Shown: positions 1 to 8,087, counted from the stretch's first letter. The stretch is DNA of 15,600 nucleotides from an uncultured Oscillospiraceae bacterium (GCA_910587645.1 CAJUNA010000016.1:1-15600); one strand, 5' to 3'. Numbers and translations: made by a program. The notes: generated by a model not told the origin, from the sequence alone.

Positions 1-66
1 CGCAAGGAATTCATGCGCCAGAAACAGCAAATTGTGAACACTCTTTTTGAGCAAGGAAACGCTTAG
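1..66 (+). CDS. C-terminal end of an unidentified protein (partial)
   Basis: Reading from the first base, an open frame of 21 residues ends at TAG 64-66. The peptide is basic and glutamine-rich (RKEFMRQKQQIV, then NTLFEQGNA), as in the last helix of many proteins. A Rho-independent terminator follows within 20 nt, which supports a real gene end rather than a chance frame. The start lies outside the window and too little remains to name a family. A mobile-element protein is possible but nothing here shows it. Confidence 0.4.
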   Translation, partial: RKEFMRQKQQIVNTLFEQGNA

Positions 67-82
67 TTTTGTTACCCCCCCC

Positions 83-116
83 CGCCGAAAAACTACAAAA
101 TTTCTTCGGCGTTTTC
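83..116 (+). terminator. Intrinsic terminator after the partial gene at the left edge
   Basis: A 7-bp perfect stem CGCCGAA (83-89) / TTCGGCG (105-111) is followed by a short T run (112-115). The loop is long, about 15 nt. It directly follows the TAG at 64-66, with a run of nine C (75-83) leading into the stem. Confidence 0.6.
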
Positions 117-190
117 TTACAATTTCAAATTGGCGTTGACATCCTATGACCTTGTGGGAATACTTCCCGCGTCCTTGCTGAAAGACCTAA

Positions 191-231
191 AAAACGAGGA
201 AACGGCATAGCACAAAAGCTACGCCGTTTCC
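191..231 (-). terminator. Terminator of the chemoreceptor/FMN-lipoprotein operon
   Basis: A 14-bp stem with one mismatch (198-211 with 218-231) closes a 6-nt loop. On the minus strand the hairpin is followed by TCG and six T, the mirror of the A run at 189-194. It lies about 75 nt downstream of the lipoprotein stop codon at 305, so it should end that operon. It faces the + strand terminator at 83-116, so the two units converge. Confidence 0.8.
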
Positions 232-304
232 AAAAACAATTCTAATTATCTAATACTGTCTTATGAGTGCCGCCCTTCTTTGGTTCTGCTGCAATGGAAG
301 CCGC

Positions 305-748
305 TTAGTGGGCTGTGTCCACCAGTACGATGCTGGAATCCCCCTTCCGGGCCTGTTCCAAGACTGCCGAGGCAAGTTTCTGGAAGGAGTTGTAGGAGGA
401 CGTGGCGCCGGAGATGGCATCGATACTGCCCTGGCCTTGCCCCTCAAGAAGCTGGCCCGCGTAAAAGCGGGTGTACTCGTTGGGATAGGTGCCGTTGCTG
501 TGCAGCATGTTCTGCATGTAGGCGTTGTCCCAGCTCTTAATAAAGCCGCTGGGGTTTTCCGCGTTGTATTCCACCGAGACGATGCTGCCGCCCTTGACCA
601 TGATGGTAATATATTCCTTCCAGCCATGATTGAACTCGGCTGCCTGGGCGGTGTAATAGCCGTCTTTCAGCCCTGTCCCGCCGCCGCAGGCTGTCAGCAG
701 GGCTGCCGCCAGCAGCAGGGCCAGGAAAAAAAGCAAAATCCGTTTCAT
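305..748 (-). CDS. FMN-binding domain lipoprotein (covalent flavin carrier)
   Basis: This 147-residue exported lipoprotein has a basic start (MKR), a hydrophobic stretch (about 4-19) and a lipobox LTAC with the lipidated cysteine at C21. An FMN_bind-type domain (about 28-133) follows, seen in DGYYTAQA, the GSIVSVEY strand and the flavinylation motif D-x-x-S-G-A-T at 110-116. In this family ApbE transfers FMN to the motif threonine, here T116. Such proteins carry electrons outside the membrane, as in Rnf/Nqr subunits and Gram-positive extracellular electron transfer. The ATG overlaps the receptor stop codon (ATGA) and is preceded by GGAGGAG, so translation is coupled to the receptor. No apbE gene is in the window. 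The family assignment is firm; the electron partner is unknown. Confidence 0.88.
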   Translation of the reverse strand: MKRILLFFLALLLAAALLTACGGGTGLKDGYYTAQAAEFNHGWKEYITIMVKGGSIVSVEYNAENPSGFIKSWDNAYMQNMLHSNGTYPNEYTRFYAGQLLEGQGQGSIDAISGATSSYNSFQKLASAVLEQARKGDSSIVLVDTAH

Positions 749-2739
749 CCGTTCCGCTCCTCCTTTACCACAAATTGTTTGACTTGGAAACGGAGGGCTT
801 CCGCTTCTCTGGCCAGAAGGCTGCTGGACTGCTCCGTTCCAGCAGCGTTCTGCATGTTCCGCTCCGCAATGGCGGAAATGGTGCCGATCCGCTCCTCCAT
901 GGCGTCCAGGGCGGCCTCCTGGCCGTGAACCGCCGATACCAGCTGGTCGGTGATGGCGCTGATCTGGCTGGAAACGGCGGAGATGCCCTCCAGGGAAACC
1001 GCGGTGTCAGCGGTCAGATCCACACCATTCTGGATGATGGCGCGGGTGCTGCTGACTGTTTCGGCGGCGCTCTGGGCGGCTTCGCTGCTCTTAGCTGCCA
1101 GGTGGCGGACCTCGTCTGCTACAACGGCAAAGCCCATACCGGCGGTTCCCGCCCGGGCCGCCTCGATGGAGGCGTTGATGGCCAGGATGCCAGTCTGGAA
1201 AGCAATGTCCTCAATGGACTTGGCAATGTGGGTGATCTTTTCCGCGTTGGCGCTGATGCCGTTCATGGCGCTGGAAAGGGCAGACATGCGGGTCTGGGCT
1301 TCCTGGATGCAGTGGGTGATTTCCCCGGTCTTCTCCCGGGTCTGGCTGCTGCTCTCCGTGACGCTGGACAGCCGCTCCTTGACGTGGGATACCTCGCTTA
1401 CCAACGCTTCCGTAGACTGGGTCTGCTCCATAGACGCCTGGTGGAGCTGGCCGGACTGCCCGTTAAGCTCCTCGCTCATTTCCGCCAGCCGGGACGCGGC
1501 GGCCCGGAAGCCCAATATGGTCTGGTTCATGGACTGGAGAATGGTCAGCAGGCTGGTGCGGATGATGGCAAAGTCACCCTTGTAATCTACCTGGGGCTCT
1601 ACAAACAGGTGGCCCTGGGCCATCTGGGTCAGGACTTGCTGGATATCCGATATGTAGCGGTTGACGCTCTCCACCGTTACACCGAGGGTCTGGGTCAGCA
1701 CCTCCAGTTCATCGCCGGAGCGAACCGGAACCACCTCGGTGTGGAGATCGCCGCCGGACAGGGCTACCATGCGGTCTGTCACGCCCTTGACCGGCCGGGA
1801 GATTGACCGGGCCAGCCGCAGCACAATCAAAATGGAGATGGCCAGCACCGCCAAGGTAGATGAAATCACGATCAGCATGGCGCCATTGATATAGGAGCTG
1901 TAATCCGCCTTTGGCACTTGGATGACCAGGGACCACCGTGTCCCCCGGATGGGGGCGAAGGCGGCCAGCATGACCTGCCCGTTTACAGAAAATTCCGCCG
2001 CGCCGGTCTCATCGCTGATTACCCGGTTGACTGTCTTCTCATCCCCGCCGCAGAGCTGCCCCATTGTGGTACCGGACAGGACTACGGACTGGTCCGGGTG
2101 GCCGGTGACGTCTCCATCGTGGCTGACCATATAGGCCATGCCATGGCGGCCCAGGTTGATGCTGCTGATAACATCGTTCAGGGCGTCATATTTGTATACG
2201 CCTACTACATACAGGACGGTTTCACCATCTTCCTTCACCGGCATTCCCATGGTGATGCCCATATGGCCCTGGGTACTGGTGGCGGTAGCGGTGGTCATGT
2301 TATCTGTTTCCTGGAGGAGGGAGAAAAAACCGCTCTCCAAACGTTCCGGAGCGCCTGCGCTCCCCTGAACCAACTGCCCGTCCAGACTGTAAAGCGCGAT
2401 GGTGTAGAACTCATAAATTTCAGCGGCTTCGGTGAGCACCGCGTCCCGGCTTGCCTGGAGCGCCCCAGCGTCTCCGCGCAAACCTGGATCTCCCGCAATG
2501 GTCATCATCCGATCCGCCAGCATGTGGATGTTGGCCTCCACCGTCTTGGCCGACTGCCGTGCCATGGGCTGGAGACTGTCCAGCAATATGTTGTTAGCCA
2601 AAGACTGCATGGCTGCCGCCATGATGGCGCAGCACACGATCACTAGCGCGAGGATGTTCAGGATGGTGTTTGTTAAAATCCGGCCGTTTAGGCTTCGCCT
2701 CCGCTCCCGGCCGGGGGAGCCTGCTTTTTTCCCGGACAC
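745..2739 (-). CDS. Methyl-accepting chemotaxis protein with extracellular dCache-like sensor
   Basis: This 664-residue transmembrane chemoreceptor has TM1 at about 21-44, an extracellular sensor at about 45-284 with dCache-like features (FYTIALYSLDGQLV, then GMAYMVSHDGDVTGHP), TM2 at about 286-308, HAMP at about 309-361 and a second HAMP-like segment up to about 410. A long coiled-coil signalling domain follows, with the conserved hairpin tip at about 510-540 (DIAFQTGILAINASIEAARAG-like). The tip contacts CheA/CheW in the family. No C-terminal CheR-docking pentapeptide is visible. The start is GTG, chosen because AAGGAGA lies about 10 nt upstream and no better in-frame start exists. The gene overlaps the FMN lipoprotein by 4 nt. 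Its ligand is not evident; dCache sensors often bind amino acids or other small molecules. Confidence 0.93.
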   Translation of the reverse strand: MSGKKAGSPGRERRRSLNGRILTNTILNILALVIVCCAIMAAAMQSLANNILLDSLQPMARQSAKTVEANIHMLADRMMTIAGDPGLRGDAGALQASRDAVLTEAAEIYEFYTIALYSLDGQLVQGSAGAPERLESGFFSLLQETDNMTTATATSTQGHMGITMGMPVKEDGETVLYVVGVYKYDALNDVISSINLGRHGMAYMVSHDGDVTGHPDQSVVLSGTTMGQLCGGDEKTVNRVISDETGAAEFSVNGQVMLAAFAPIRGTRWSLVIQVPKADYSSYINGAMLIVISSTLAVLAISILIVLRLARSISRPVKGVTDRMVALSGGDLHTEVVPVRSGDELEVLTQTLGVTVESVNRYISDIQQVLTQMAQGHLFVEPQVDYKGDFAIIRTSLLTILQSMNQTILGFRAAASRLAEMSEELNGQSGQLHQASMEQTQSTEALVSEVSHVKERLSSVTESSSQTREKTGEITHCIQEAQTRMSALSSAMNGISANAEKITHIAKSIEDIAFQTGILAINASIEAARAGTAGMGFAVVADEVRHLAAKSSEAAQSAAETVSSTRAIIQNGVDLTADTAVSLEGISAVSSQISAITDQLVSAVHGQEAALDAMEERIGTISAIAERNMQNAAGTEQSSSLLAREAEALRFQVKQFVVKEERNG

Positions 2740-2846
2740 GCTATCTTCTCTCCTTTTTCATTTTTTCTGGGAACATAACAAAAGCTCGCCTTCTCCGCAG
2801 GAAGATAACAGCTTCTTCCGGTGTGAGTCGGGAGACTTCTCCGGGT

Positions 2847-2855
2847 AGTATAACA
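2847..2855 (-). promoter_or_regulatory. Extended -10 promoter for the chemoreceptor operon
   Basis: The minus strand reads TG-T-TATACT, a match to the extended -10 element; the -10 hexamer is at 2847-2852. No good -35 lies 17-18 nt upstream, which is usual for extended -10 promoters. The predicted leader is about 100 nt and contains a small hairpin (GGAAGA/TCTTCC). No sigma-28 motility promoter was seen. Confidence 0.55.
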
Positions 2856-2901
2856 TGCCTGGGGAAAAAATGGAAGCTCTTTTTTTGAAATTCACTGGTG
2901 G

Positions 2902-2940
2902 AAAAAAGGAGGCGTGTCTCCATGACGCGCCTCCTTTTTA
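2902..2940 (-). terminator. Strong terminator ending the TerB/ATPase/helicase cassette
   Basis: A 17-bp stem with one wobble (2902-2918 with 2924-2940) closes a 5-nt loop, GC-rich in the middle and flanked by A and T runs. On the minus strand it ends in six T. It starts 44 nt past the helicase stop codon. The flanks are nearly symmetric, so it could also work on the + strand. Confidence 0.9.
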
Positions 2941-2983
2941 TCCTATTGCGTTTTGTTGTGGCTGCGCCGCCTACAGCCCTGGG

Positions 2984-5230
2984 TCAGGATGGTTCCGGCC
3001 GCCCCGCGCTCCAGCTAAGGACAGTCTCCCGGAGTGTCTCCAGGTCTAAAACGCCTAAGGCGAAGCCCCTTTTGACCAGCTCTGCTGGGAGAAATTCATC
3101 GTATTTGTCGAAAAGGGGCAGTTCCTTGGGATAGACCAGCTCCATGGGGTCTATGGGCTTTCGCGCTTCCCCGGCTGTGATCTGGAAGAAGGATGCCTCG
3201 TCCACTTTCATGGTGAACTGCATATAATAGGGCCGGGCGGAATCCAGGTTCCGCAGCCCCAGGCGGTCCCCACATTTGATCTTCAAAAACCGCTCCAGGG
3301 CCAGGAAAGCGTAAGTCCCCACCCAGGGCAGGAGACACCACATATTGCCCCCCAGGTGGATCAGCGGCCGCTCCCCCGCGCCGGAATGGCCTGCTGTGAA
3401 GCGGGCGTTTTCCAGGCGGGCGGCGGCGTTTTTCATCAGATAAGAGTATCCCCTCTGTTCCCGGAGAACCTGCCGCATCCGTTGGAGGATCTTGGTGTGC
3501 AGATCTCCGGGGCACTGGCCGAAATAGGCCGGGATGGCGCCTTTGACCTGCTCACAGTAGACCAGATGCCGCTTGGGATCCACGTCCAGCACGACCCAGA
3601 CATGGCCGGCGATGGCCAGCTTTTCGCCTACCGGGGGCGGCATGACGATGGTGCCCAGCTCCTGGCCCTCGCAGCGGACGGTGTATTCCTCGTTTTCCTG
3701 GAATACGCCATAAAACCGGTAGGAATTGACCACCCGCTCCCCGGCCAAGCCCACAATCAGCCCACCCCGCTCTGTTTGCTGGATGTGGTCGGTTTTGACC
3801 AGGTGGCGCAGCAGTACCTTGTAGTCCTCCTGGGAAATGCGGTGGAAATAATGCAGCGCCAGCACCCGCTCCGCCAGCGCCCGGGGTGACAGCTCGCCGC
3901 AGGACGCCAGGGTGGACATGGTCTGGTGGTACAGCAGGCTGAAAGGCAGGCGGTCCAGCCGGGGAGGTTCTACCCAGCGTTCCTCTAAGTAGAGCTGCAC
4001 CAGGGCGATGCCTTGCAGCAGCTTCCAGGGAATGGTGGCGGGCAGCATGGCCCGGGCCTCCGGCTCGTCCTCCCGCATGACGAACCACATCTCCGGCGGC
4101 TGCTCCCGCCGCCCAGTGCGTCCCATGCGCTGCAAAAACGATGACACCGTCCAGGGCGCATCGATCTGGAAGGCCCGCTCCAGACGGCCAATGTCGATGC
4201 CTAACTCCAATGTGGCGGTGGTGACCGTAGTCATGCATTGGGTGTCATCCTTCATCACTTCCTCCGCCGTCTCCCGGTAAGAAGCGGACAGGTTGCCATG
4301 GTGGATCAGGAAACGGTCTGGCTCGCGGTTCCGCTCGCAGTACTGCCGCAGGGTGGCGGTCACTGTCTCGCACTCCTCCCGGGAGTTGACGAACAGCAGG
4401 CACTTTTTCCCGCGGGTGTGCTCGAAAATATAGCCGATGCCCGGATCCGCGTTGGCGGGGGCTTCATCAGTCTTTTCCTCCAGTACTGGCAGGGCATCCA
4501 CGTCCGCGCGGTCCGCTCCGGCCTGGATGTCCTTTACATAGAAATGCTCCATGCTCAGACGCCACCGGGCACCTTTGGCTTCAATTTTAGGAATGATCGT
4601 TTTCCGTCCGGTACCCAGGGCAAGAAATTCTCCCGTCCGCTCCGGATCGCCCATGGTGGCGGACAGGCCGATGCGCCGGGGGTTTACCCCCGCCAGACGG
4701 CTCAACCGTTCAATCAGGCACAGCGTCTGCCCGCCCCGGTCCCCCCGGAGAAGGGAATGAACCTCGTCAATCACTACGAAGCGCAGGTCTCCGAACAGCT
4801 TCGGGATGGCGGCATGCTTATGGAGCAGGATGGCCTCCAGGGATTCCGGCGTAATTTGCAGGATGCCGGAGGGACGCTTCATAAGACGCTCCTTCTGGGT
4901 CTGGGCTACATCGCCGTGCCAGTGCCAGACAGGGATGTCCGCTTCGGCGCACAGGTCATTGAGCCGGATGAACTGGTCGTTGATCAGTGCCTTCAGCGGC
5001 CCCACGTAGAGACAGCCCACCGAGGAGGGGGGATCCTCGGAAAACAAGGTAATAATAGGGAAAAAGGCCGCTTCGGTCTTGCCGGAAGCGGTGGACGCTG
5101 TCAGCAGCACATGCTCGTCCGTGTTAAAAATGGCGTTGGCGGCGGCGACCTGGATAGCGCGCAGGTTTTCCCATCCGCTGCGGTAGATATATTCCCGCAC
5201 GAAGGGGGCGTAGCGGTCGAAAATTCCCAT
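2984..5230 (-). CDS. Lhr-like SF2 DEAD/DEAH-box helicase of the TerB cassette
   Basis: This 748-residue ATP-dependent helicase shows the SF2 motifs in order: Q-like RAIQ (24-27), motif I TASTASGKTE (44-53), Ia YVGPLKAL, Ib ITPES, motif II DEVH (155-158), motif III SAT (190-192), IV LLFVNSREE, V TATLELGID and VI QRMGRTGRR (367-375). The layout resembles Lhr-type helicases and the BREX-associated BrxHI. The rest (about 380-748) includes a winged-helix-like part and a strand-rich region around RFYGVFQENEEY typical of Lhr-like proteins; no nuclease motif was recognised. The start MGIFDRY was chosen because it lies 10 nt after the ATPase stop with GAGGG upstream; the open frame runs on to 5446, but those 72 residues are low-complexity shadow of the ATPase gene. 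It presumably unwinds or remodels DNA under control of the two upstream proteins. Confidence 0.9.
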   Translation of the reverse strand: MGIFDRYAPFVREYIYRSGWENLRAIQVAAANAIFNTDEHVLLTASTASGKTEAAFFPIITLFSEDPPSSVGCLYVGPLKALINDQFIRLNDLCAEADIPVWHWHGDVAQTQKERLMKRPSGILQITPESLEAILLHKHAAIPKLFGDLRFVVIDEVHSLLRGDRGGQTLCLIERLSRLAGVNPRRIGLSATMGDPERTGEFLALGTGRKTIIPKIEAKGARWRLSMEHFYVKDIQAGADRADVDALPVLEEKTDEAPANADPGIGYIFEHTRGKKCLLFVNSREECETVTATLRQYCERNREPDRFLIHHGNLSASYRETAEEVMKDDTQCMTTVTTATLELGIDIGRLERAFQIDAPWTVSSFLQRMGRTGRREQPPEMWFVMREDEPEARAMLPATIPWKLLQGIALVQLYLEERWVEPPRLDRLPFSLLYHQTMSTLASCGELSPRALAERVLALHYFHRISQEDYKVLLRHLVKTDHIQQTERGGLIVGLAGERVVNSYRFYGVFQENEEYTVRCEGQELGTIVMPPPVGEKLAIAGHVWVVLDVDPKRHLVYCEQVKGAIPAYFGQCPGDLHTKILQRMRQVLREQRGYSYLMKNAAARLENARFTAGHSGAGERPLIHLGGNMWCLLPWVGTYAFLALERFLKIKCGDRLGLRNLDSARPYYMQFTMKVDEASFFQITAGEARKPIDPMELVYPKELPLFDKYDEFLPAELVKRGFALGVLDLETLRETVLSWSAGRPEPS

Positions 5231-5240
5231 GGGCCTGCCC

Positions 5241-6554
5241 TCACAGCTCAAATTCCGCGAACTGGCCTTCGGAGACGTCCTCCTCCACCTCGTTGCGGGC
5301 GTATGTGAATGCCCCGCTGCCCAGCAGATCCCGAACCTTGACCGACCGGTCCTGGCAAACGATGTCCAACACCTCAATAAAATCCCGGATAACCTCCCGG
5401 GGGGTAATGTGTTCGTCCGCGCCGATGCGGCCAAACTCGATTTCAATAAAATCCACCATGTCCTGCTGGGTGACGGCCTGGGGATACTCGTACAGCTCCG
5501 CGTGGATGTCCGCCAGCTTTTCCACCAAAATCAGCATTTCCTCCAGGGTGAGGGGCTGGAGCCGGATCACCGGGGAGAGCAGATCCTTGTGCCCGTTGGA
5601 GAAGCGCCCCTCTGCCAGGCGGGAGCGGAGCGCCTCGTAGCTGTATACGCCGCGCCTGGGGTCTTCCATGCACTGGGGTGTGCCGCACAGGATGATGCCC
5701 AGGTGCCGCGCCTTTCCCTGCATGGTGTCGTTATACATGGTTAGGATCTTTTCGTAGTTGTACTGCCGGGTGACGGAGTGGGGGATCTTGTAAATATTTA
5801 CCAGCTCGTCAATCAGGATCAGCATGCCGGCATAGCCCGCCTGCTGCAAAAAGCAGGCGAAGAGCTTCAGGTATTCGTACCAGCTGTCATCGGTGATGAC
5901 GATGTTTACCCCCAATTCCTGCCGGGCTTCCGTCTTGGTGGCGTATTCGCCGCGAAACCATTTGAGCACCTTTGCCTTTGTCTCGTCATCGCCGGAAATG
6001 TGGGACTGATAATACATGGTCAGCAGGCGGGCAAAGTCAAAGCCATGAACCATCTCGTTCAGCGAGCCAATGACGGCGGAAATTTTCCGCTCCACCAGCG
6101 GGGGAAGGGCCGGGTCGGCCAGGCCCAGGCCGGAGGATGCCGCCGCTTCCTGCTGCACGCTGCTGATCCAGCGGTCCAGGATCAGGGACAGCGCCCCGCC
6201 CTCCGGCTTGGTCTTTGTAGACATGTTGCGGATCAGTTCCTTGTAGGTGGACAGGCCTTGGCCGCGAGTCCCCTGGAGACGCCGCTCCGGGGAGAGGTCC
6301 GCGTCTACTACCACGAAATTCTTTGCCATCACGTAGTTGCGGATGGTTTGCAGCAGGAAGCTCTTGCCGCTGCCGTATTTGCCCACAATAAAACGGAAGG
6401 ACGCGCCGCCGTCTGCAATGATATCCACATCGCGGAGCAGCGCGTCAATCTCCGCCTTCCGGCCCACGGTGACATATGGCAACCCCACCCGGGGCACGAC
6501 CCCGCCTTTTAACGAGTTCATCAGGGTTTGGGCGATTCTTTTTGGGATTTTCAT
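5241..6554 (-). CDS. BrxD-like (DUF2791-type) P-loop ATP-binding protein
   Basis: This 437-residue soluble AAA+-like ATPase has Walker A GKYGSGKS at 58-65, Walker B LILIDE at 245-250, a sensor-like strand GIILCGTPQ at 286-294, and TPREVIRDF at 384-392 in the usual place of the last conserved helix. The block VVVDADLSPERRL after Walker A is typical of the DUF2791 / BREX ATP-binding protein BrxD group. Its ATG overlaps the TGA of the TerB gene (ATGA), with AAGGAG upstream, and the helicase follows 10 nt after its stop. BrxD-type ATPases regularly sit beside an Lhr-like helicase, so the two products probably act together on DNA. The exact role of this family is not settled. No PglZ, PglX or BrxC lies nearby, so the locus should not be called BREX. 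Confidence 0.88.
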   Translation of the reverse strand: MKIPKRIAQTLMNSLKGGVVPRVGLPYVTVGRKAEIDALLRDVDIIADGGASFRFIVGKYGSGKSFLLQTIRNYVMAKNFVVVDADLSPERRLQGTRGQGLSTYKELIRNMSTKTKPEGGALSLILDRWISSVQQEAAASSGLGLADPALPPLVERKISAVIGSLNEMVHGFDFARLLTMYYQSHISGDDETKAKVLKWFRGEYATKTEARQELGVNIVITDDSWYEYLKLFACFLQQAGYAGMLILIDELVNIYKIPHSVTRQYNYEKILTMYNDTMQGKARHLGIILCGTPQCMEDPRRGVYSYEALRSRLAEGRFSNGHKDLLSPVIRLQPLTLEEMLILVEKLADIHAELYEYPQAVTQQDMVDFIEIEFGRIGADEHITPREVIRDFIEVLDIVCQDRSVKVRDLLGSGAFTYARNEVEEDVSEGQFAEFEL

Positions 6555-7999
6555 GGGCGCACCATCTCCTTCAAATCTTCTGCGTAATCTTCCATCACCT
6601 GGGGCGTATCGTCCAGGACGGTGTCCAGGAAGGTATCATACAGTTTCTCATTGATGCCGTCCACCAGCACGGACATTAGATGTCCCTCCGCCTGTACCCA
6701 GCCTGTGTTTCCGCCGTACAGCAGGCATTGCAGCAGGCGGTATTCCGCTTGGCTTAACGGCGTGTCTGAAGTTTCAGGGGGAGTCTCTGGCGGCGCCGCA
6801 GGGGACGGCTCCTCAGGCAGATCCAGTTCATCCTCTACAATCAGCTTTTCCTGGGTCACGGCGGCATCCTGGCGGATCTGGGTGAGCTGGGAATAGTCAA
6901 TGACGATCTTTTTTGCCCTGGCGGCCTGCTGCTCTGCCAGAAAGGCTTGGATTTCCTCCTGGATAAGCTTGAGGATCCACTTGGTTTCGACCTCGGCCTT
7001 AACCGGACGGGGATCGTTCATTTCCTGGCGCATGACGGCATCGATGGTTTTCAGCAGGGCGTCCAGCTTCGTGCTGGGCCGGGGCGGCAAAGAGTGCTTA
7101 TAGACAGTCCATTTACCGCCTGTACAGCGGTAGACGCACTGTTCATCTACTGTATAGGTGTAGTCCCGGCGCTTGAGAGGGTCGCAAAATACAGCAGCGT
7201 CAAACAGGTGCACCGGTTCGGCGCAGCGGACGCCGAAATACTGCTCTGTCAGGGTCTTTTTGCACCGGGCGGCATAGTGGCCGGAAACCCGCCCCAGGAC
7301 CCGGACGATAACCGCATCCATCTCCACCGTATGGGCAGCGTAGAATTTGGAGCGGCCCAGCCACGTGGGGGCCAGTGCCTTTATGGCGGCGATGACTTCA
7401 TCCGGCTCCCGCTCCTGGATGTGCTCCAGCACGGTAATGCCGTTGTCAAAGCGTACTTGAACGGAGCCGGACAGGAGGGTTGGAGCAAGGTTATAATAAA
7501 TGACATAATCCACAAGCCAGCGGTTCATGTATGTGGGAATAAGACTGTCCAGCTTGCCGTAGGATTCATAAAAGCTGTACAGCAGGCGGAAGCCGTCGTC
7601 CGGGTCCAGTACGCCAATTTGATTGAGCAGTTCGTAAATATAGAGGAAAGCGAAGGAGGGATAGGTTTTTTTCAATTCGCCCTGGCGCAGCTTAGTCCGC
7701 CAGGAAAAATAGCCCCGCAGCTCTTGGTCTGTCAGGGATTGGTAGGTGGTGTAATAGTGCTGGACGCTGCCTTGGAAATCGTAGGAGTCCTCATAATTGG
7801 CCAGAAGCTTTCCCTGCTTTAAGAAGAGGGACTCCCGGGACTGCCAGCTCTGGTGATCCAGGTTCTCCAGCGAGCGGGCAGTTTTGAGCAGAGAGGGGAG
7901 GCACTGCGTAGCCTGGGGGGATTTGGGGTGGATGGCTTCGTCTTTGAACACGGTGCGGTAAAACCACTCGGCGGCGGCTTTCATTTTGCGGGTGTCCAT
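6551..7999 (-). CDS. TerB-N/TerB-C domain protein, first gene of the cassette
   Basis: This 482-residue soluble protein has a TerB-N-like domain at about 85-225, marked by LRGYFSWRTKLRQGE, FAFLYIYELLNQIGV and WLVDYVIYYN. A middle region (about 226-335) includes a WTVYKHSLPP-like strand. An acidic, proline-rich linker (about 388-415) sits inside a TerB-C-like region (about 337-480) ending in GINEKLYDTFLDTVL and VMEDYAEDLKEMV. TerB-N/TerB-C proteins are known partners of predicted DNA-processing modules in Ter-related stress systems; the biochemical role is unknown. The ATG at 7999 is preferred over an in-frame TTG at 8023 because AAGGGAGG lies 8 nt before it and the TTG has no such site. It is the first gene after the promoter at 8036-8064 and overlaps the ATPase gene by 4 nt. 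Confidence 0.85.
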   Translation of the reverse strand: MDTRKMKAAAEWFYRTVFKDEAIHPKSPQATQCLPSLLKTARSLENLDHQSWQSRESLFLKQGKLLANYEDSYDFQGSVQHYYTTYQSLTDQELRGYFSWRTKLRQGELKKTYPSFAFLYIYELLNQIGVLDPDDGFRLLYSFYESYGKLDSLIPTYMNRWLVDYVIYYNLAPTLLSGSVQVRFDNGITVLEHIQEREPDEVIAAIKALAPTWLGRSKFYAAHTVEMDAVIVRVLGRVSGHYAARCKKTLTEQYFGVRCAEPVHLFDAAVFCDPLKRRDYTYTVDEQCVYRCTGGKWTVYKHSLPPRPSTKLDALLKTIDAVMRQEMNDPRPVKAEVETKWILKLIQEEIQAFLAEQQAARAKKIVIDYSQLTQIRQDAAVTQEKLIVEDELDLPEEPSPAAPPETPPETSDTPLSQAEYRLLQCLLYGGNTGWVQAEGHLMSVLVDGINEKLYDTFLDTVLDDTPQVMEDYAEDLKEMVRP

Positions 8000-8035
8000 G
8001 TTCCTGCCCTCCCTTTCGTCCAAATGTTCGAAATT

Positions 8036-8064
8036 ATTATATTACACGCTGTCGGGATAGTCAA
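8036..8064 (-). promoter_or_regulatory. Near-consensus sigma-A promoter of the TerB cassette
   Basis: The minus strand has TTGACT (8059-8064), a 17-nt spacer and a perfect TATAAT (8036-8041). Transcription would start near 8029, giving a leader of about 30 nt before the ATG at 7999. The promoter lies just 24 nt past the cinA stop codon, so the cassette is an independent unit. No operator-like repeat was seen; expression may be constitutive. Confidence 0.88.
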
Positions 8065-8087
8065 GCGTTTTACTGGCGCCCGGTGGG

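Noticed and set aside
775..1806. Long + strand open frame of 343 codons opposite the chemoreceptor
   Set aside because: Typical shadow of a GC-rich gene: no binding site, no family pattern, rich in Gly/Arg/Leu repeats of antisense codons.
2740..2846. c-di-GMP or other riboswitch in the chemoreceptor leader
   Set aside because: Only small simple hairpins are seen; none of the conserved GEMM or other riboswitch core motifs is present.
4238..5308. Long + strand open frame of 356 codons opposite the helicase
   Set aside because: Antisense shadow; the opposite strand shows all SF2 helicase motifs in order.
5231..5446. N-terminal extension of the helicase open frame by 72 residues
   Set aside because: It overlaps the ATPase gene in another frame, is low-complexity, and the ATG at 5230 has the right spacing and a binding site.
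2984..7999. Naming the cassette a BREX system
   Set aside because: Only a BrxD-like ATPase and an Lhr-like helicase are shared; PglX, PglZ, BrxA, BrxB and BrxC are absent from the window and a TerB-N/C protein replaces them.
8000..8023. In-frame TTG start adding 8 residues to the TerB protein
   Set aside because: The ribosome binding site AAGGGAGG lies between this TTG and the ATG at 7999, so it serves the ATG.
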